Assembly (NCBI GenBank): GCA_008360955.1
Contig: LUCM01004676.1
Coordinates: 1 to 64,000, forward strand
From: Fasciolopsis buskii
Lineage: Eukaryota > Platyhelminthes > Trematoda > Plagiorchiida > Fasciolidae
Direction: 5' to 3'
DNA: 64,000 nucleotides
Shown here piece by piece: positions 58,596 through 64,000 of the stretch. Position 1 is the first letter of the stretch; every line of letters starts with the position of its first letter. The notes beneath the pieces are model-generated. The model was given only the letters and a program-made list of their open reading frames with translations, was not told where the DNA came from and searched no databases. The position numbers and the translations under genes are program-made.

Positions 58596-61500
58596 CTAAA
58601 TTCAATCATAATAAAAGTATATCATGCGTCATTCTCGTGTGGTTCGTGTTGTTCAATCTGCATAAAGTTTGCCACTGTTTGGGGTTTCTGGTTAATGAAT
58701 TAGGCTTACTCTATGACTTTTTACTACTAGGCACTGGATTCTTCTTGGAAATGACAATTCAAGCAGCATCAATGCGTAATTGGTGACTGGAGTCTGTAGA
58801 CTCAGGTGTTTATCTTTGTTAAAAATCCTTATGTTTGTACAAGTCATATTCAAAATGAGAAACAAACCCGACCTGAGAACTAAACATCAGAGTAGCCGTC
58901 AGGCTATTCGGCCTGGCCACCAGCATTCAGCATTATAGCAATAATTCCTTATTGAAATTGACACCGTCACAATTAGTCGTCCAAAATTATGAATATGACT
59001 TCTCTTCCAAAAGCCTGAAAGAAGCAAAGACTTACAGACTGCAAAGAGCATCTTGATACATCGTCATTCTCGATTTCCACCATCGATGCCCAAATAATCG
59101 ATCCAATAGCCGTTTCACTAGAGTTTGTAATCATATCGATTTATATACTCATTTGGGGTTTCGCTCTCCTTCCTTTAAGGGGCGAATGGACATTACTATT
59201 AAGCAATGGACTGCTTTTATTTGGTCGCTCCTTCGGCACCCAGGTGAATATTTTCGTCATCTGAAACAATACGAAAGTTACTTGGTGTCGACGGAACTAC
59301 CGAATGTTGCATGCAGTTTCAGCGCTAGATGACAGTGATCTTATCAGAAAAAGATCATGCTTCTCAAATCTGATTCTGTTAGGAACGTGCTATATTCATG
59401 GTTTCGGTTACGCTTTATGCCAACATGCATCAAAAAATCCTTATAATCCAAATTTCCCAGATGAGTTGATTTCCGACTTCCTGCCCTGTCTCAGGAGAGA
59501 GTATGAAGATATTCTCCTTATTTGATTAGTTACGTGACTCTCGGGTGAGCAGCAAAACCATCCTGTTAGCCGTTGGAGAACAGTTCGCAAAGGAATCATC
59601 AGATTTGTCAGTATGCAACTTAGAACTTGACTTAAGGCAAATCAAGTACATCAGAAAAGACAGCGCTGAAAGTAACGATGGTTATTGACGGAGGGTAGTC
59701 CTAGCTCTGTTCACTCTTCCTTTTTAATTTTACAAGGTGTAAGTACTTTGAATTCAGACTGTTTGGCACACCGAACGAAGAATGGACTGTTTCTGTCTTT
59801 CCATTACTAACTCTAACGATCAACTTCTTTCATTTCAAGCCGGATCTACTAAAGAATGAGTTTTCATAGGCACTAGTTTTTGATCCTAATCAGTTACTTT
59901 TTATCCGTTCAAAATAAGATAACTGCTTTTCTGCACTCAGTCCTATGAGCCGCATGTCTGAAGTATGTACTGTTAGTATTCATGTGATCTAAGAACACAA
60001 GAACGGACTTGTTCATTGATCTACAGAATGCCATGACTTGCAAACAATGGTTTGTCTGTGATCAGATCCATGAACTCAGGACTTTGTCATACATCAGAAA
60101 TAGCTATATATCATGCACCATCGCAAACAAAATATGCAACTGATAACTATGTGCAACATAAAGTTATTTTGTCGCAATCAGCATCTCTTTCATTTTTTCA
60201 TTTCTGATCGCCGGGATCTTTGATCAAACGCTGGTCATTTTGCGGATTCATCTCACCTTGAGAAGAGCTTTGGCTCTGTATAGAACTAGTTTATTTTAAG
60301 ATGAATCATTGAAAAAGGCTATTCTGAACAGTCCAGACATTAGGAAATATATTCCGATTTTTATAAAGGTAGAAGCAGAATTGGATAATCTTTTTTCTAC
60401 ACTGACTTAGCCCAAACGATACGAAGAAAATCTCTTATTTTTACCGACCCCAAACAACTTACCGTTATTTTCGAACTCTTTTATTCTTACAGTGATACGT
60501 GGCGGGGAGATGAACGATCGGTTTAATTTTCTATATATGAAACTAATTAGGTGACTGTGTGTGACCATAAGACTCTCCGCAGGCAGAACGGTGATAAAGA
60601 TTTGACATTATTTATATTGTGCACCAGCAGTGTAACACCACGGCCCGTTAAGGAGTCTTTATCGATGCACCAGAGGTATTTATTCATCCGAGATTATTTA
60701 GAGGAAAGAAGCTATCTTTGAGCATGTCTTGTGCGCGACGGTAATCTAGCAAAATTCAATAATGTTTGTAATCAGCAAAGCTCAAAGAATAGTAAAATTA
60801 ATAAAATAACTCAGAAACCGGATAACACTAGACAAATTTCAGTTCATCTTTTGGCAACTATATATCCAGCACCAATGTGCTTGGGTTTTCATTGCTACCT
60901 TGCAGCACCATCGAGCTAAAAAGGAAAACAAGAACAAGGAGTATGGGAAAAGTAATTGCAAAATACTAAGTTGAAGAACGGCACGGAAGAAATATTTCTA
61001 ATTAGAGAACTCCAGTGATGGCATCAATGAGCCATGTCATCCTTTATCTAAAAATATCGATCGGGGAACCCCATGGACCCCAACCCATTAAATCAAATGA
61101 ATCTAAACTAGTCAGAGTACTGGTTGGAAATTTCAGACCTTTTTGCCATGTGATCAGTCAGCAACCCTGGGCCATCTTCCAACCACTATTGTCTGAAAGA
61201 ACAGTGTACAAGACAGTCGTTCTTGGGAAAAGCGGAAAATATGTCCGAACAAACCTAACCTACTCACATTTCGTACCTGCAAAAAAATTAGACCTTAACT
61301 TTATTCTGCCAATATTATGAAGACAACAGTGTTCAAACATCGAATGTCTTCACATACCTTCTCTCCTCAGTGGTCATTGTTCTGACCTTTATAAAAGACT
61401 GATCTTGGCAGGAGACCATATTATTAATTATGTACCTTACAAAATCAGTTTAGTGGCAAGAAACACCCTACCAGACCCAGTGCTCCAAGCGCTGACAACT

Positions 61501-64000
61501 ATCAGGAAATTTATTCTGAACAAACGTAGATTCAACCGACCACCACACTCCACTTCCTGCCTTTCTGTTTATTTTGTGCGAATGAGATTCAAGCCAATTT
61601 CCCACCCATCTGGAGCTTACCGCAGAAGCTGACTCTATCATACGGTTTCAAAGTCATAGGTACACCTTCCGTATGCCCATGACATTTGCCTCCTTGATCA
61701 TAAAGAGCAATTCAACTCGGCACATCCAGCAACTTCTCTAGTTCTCCCTGTCCTTGAAGAACCTGCAAGGGAACAGCGAAAACCGAGTCTATTCTTCTGG
61801 CTATTTTTCATTTGGATTCTCCACGAGACACGCAATTTATTTTGGATGTACTCTGTCGCTTCTTTTCTGCAAATCTTGTCACTGAGATAATTGTGAGTAT
61901 ATCGTCAGTGATATCTCAGACTGTTTAGTGATCGATTAGGAGTACGTATATGATGTTAAAGCTATGGGTGAAAACGACGGAAATTAAAAATGTTTCTCAA
62001 TTTCCTGGACGTTAACGGATCAATTTTCATGTGCTTTGATCTCTAAAATGTAAATTATTGTTGCGGTAGAGCAATCGCTCAGATTTTAACACTGACTTTT
62101 TGAGATGATGTTAGGCGAAGTAATTACGTTACGGACAGAAGATGTGGGAAGATCGTCACAATGCAAACACCGATAGCTTCGCAGTATTGTTGGAATACTT
62201 TAGGAGAACTGAGTCACATTGCTGAGGTGCAGCTTTGGATATCAAGTTGCAGAGGTCGGTCGGTTACTCAATTTGGATAGGATAAGGTAGCTGGGATTTA
62301 TGTTGCACGTACTAGTATATTGGCTTCATACACCAGGCCGTTCTCTAGACGATGCATCAGTTTGGTATTGAATTATCGATATAGAAACCCAAACCAATTT
62401 ACTGTGCGGAGTAGATCGAGTTAACTTATCTGGCCTAGGTCCGGTGGTTAGAGAGTCTAAGTGATATGAATGAATTGCAAATTCAGTATTCTTGCATGCA
62501 AAATATTCTCGCTTATCTATAGACCTTCTGTTTTATGATCCTCCGATTTTGCCTTATTGTTATGTGCTGTGGGGTAGCAACCGGAGCCAAATATCTTCGT
62601 ACAAGCTTCATGACTGTGGAAACCAGAACTGAGTCGAGAGTTATATCCCGTATATTAATTCACTCCTATTTTCGGTAATTCTTGTATCGAAAGAACAGAA
62701 TGAAGAATTTTGCAGCAGGTGCCAAACCATATTCCCAAATGACTGGGCGGATCGACGTCATCGAAAACAACGGATCGTGACATGGGTTCCTCGAGTGCGA
62801 AACATTTGATTACGACCAATCAAATTGTTGAAGCTAATTCATTTTTTGAAAGCTCTTTACACAAAATCAATCGAAAGATTGTAATTCCCAGGGAATCTGT
62901 GCTAAATACAATAAGTAAAATGGTTTTTGTGCGCGGTTGTTAATTGCATAGATTCTGCATTTGCCAAGCAGATGAAATTACTCCCTTCTTGCATAGAATT
63001 TAACCCCAGCGTCTGTTCACCGTGGTCCATAAGTGAGCATTGCACAATTCCCCAACCTTTTGTCCAAGTGGTAGAAAAGAATGATATGAAATGTTCACAT
63101 CCCCCAATATTTTCTTCATTTTTTACTGTTCAATTTGATACAGAGCACTCAATCATTCTAGTTGTTCAGAATGCGTCTGCTTTCTAGCGAAAGATGGTCC
63201 GTCTGTTGCAAGTCGGTCTTCTGGTCAGTAAACGTCTGTGACACACAGTACGCCGTGAGGGTATGGATGTTCGATAGGCAACCCAAATGGAACCAGAATA
63301 ATTTTATTCACATTTTTTTCTCGAGTTCGCTTCCCAGTGCACTGCTGAATGCTTCTAAAAACCCATATTTAATATCGTGGTTTTCAGTGCTTATTGTGGC
63401 ATTAGTGCTTTGCCGCAAAATTGATCGACATTGTATAAAAAACCCGTAGGTCATCAAATGTCGGGTCCCATACATCGCGCTTACGAACGCACGTTTGCCT
63501 TGGATGCGAGAGAAGGAAGCGCATTAAAAACGGAAAACTGTTTAGTTGCCCGTCTTAGCCTTCAGTTCACTGATCCTTCGAGCAGCTTATTCTACATCTT
63601 TTTTGCATGGCATACTGGTTTAATCGAAGTGTTTGGATGAAGAACCGGTACCATTATTCTGCCATTGAGGTTCTATGATGTATCACCGTGGCTTGTAGGT
63701 TCCTCAGATTTACGCGGTTATCCATATCTTTATCTCGGAGAAATGTGAACGTTGATGAACTTGACTTAGCAGGAAACAAGCTAACCTTGCGGGATCGGGT
63801 GGTACATTATAAAATCTTTATTCAGCTCATTTTTCATTTGTGGTTACTTTGCAAAGAAATACAACTGAACAGACTGAGACCCTTAAACTTACTTCAGATG
63901 TCATTGGTGAGTCAGTTGCAACGTCAGTTTTGAAAGTACCTGGAAGACATTCTATCAGTTGGTCCTGCATCAACTAACATTACCGGAACAGATATCCAAT
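58596..64000. other. No confirmed gene; several long open segments
   Basis: Plus-strand frames at 59304-59525, 61015-61320 with 61405-61632, 62927-63187 and 63431-63640 read through 65-100 codons with protein-like composition but match no family I know. The 61.0-61.6 kb pair may be retroelement-derived. The hairpin at 60245-60307 is noted among the rejected items. Confidence 0.35.

Noticed and set aside
60245..60307. A perfect 9 bp inverted repeat (GATTCATCT/AGATGAATC) enclosing TTGAGAA and a GAGC/GCTC hairpin, hammerhead-like at first sight
   Set aside because: The GAAA element required after stem II is absent (TGTATAG instead) and no stem III forms, so it is only a nested hairpin.
1..64000. 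CRISPR arrays, rRNA genes, intact tRNA genes, bacterial operons or phage modules
   Set aside because: No regularly spaced repeats, rRNA motifs, closed cloverleafs or prokaryotic gene organisation were seen; the sequence is eukaryotic.

Overview
This looks like nuclear DNA of a flatworm, most likely a digenean trematode (liver-fluke type). The reasons are long introns with ordinary GT/AG junctions, roughly 42% GC, several intronless HSP70 paralogues, and decayed RTE/CR1-like LINEs and Penelope-like elements of the kind common in flukes. tRNA-derived SINE heads and TA-rich microsatellites fit as well. The genus is an inference. One 119-base run of N (17021-17139) is an assembly gap.

Left part (1-9.3 kb, + strand): the last three exons of PAF1, the RNA polymerase II-associated factor of the Paf1 complex. 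Splice phases match at both introns. The earlier exons are off the left edge or were not recognised. A LINE 3' fragment lies in the last intron.

9.7-33 kb is mostly repeat-derived: two Penelope-like fragments joined head to head with a 116 bp inverted duplication, SINE heads, TA microsatellites around the gap, and a decayed LINE with endonuclease and reverse-transcriptase blocks. Inside it I propose a minus-strand split gene (24127 down to 22310): a start exon and two more exons with compatible phases, product not recognised. An acidic open segment around a GAT microsatellite (28.5-28.8 kb) may be an exon.

33.5-41.7 kb holds the clearest full-length genes: two divergent intronless HSP70s whose start codons face each other across 4.8 kb. 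The first (minus, 609 aa) keeps all catalytic motifs and the lid but stops before the usual EEVD tail. The second (plus, 520 aa) keeps the fold signatures but has lost several ATP-handling residues and the whole lid. It still has a clean 520-codon frame, which suggests a pseudo-chaperone.

The right part (41.7-64 kb) has no gene I can name. It holds SINE heads and several splice-bounded open segments that could be exons of one or more unidentified genes. In this base composition, open frames of 60-90 codons are common by chance, so these are kept at low confidence. Nothing here forms an operon-like system. The most interesting items are the HSP70 pair, the Penelope junction and hammerhead-like folds on the minus strand.
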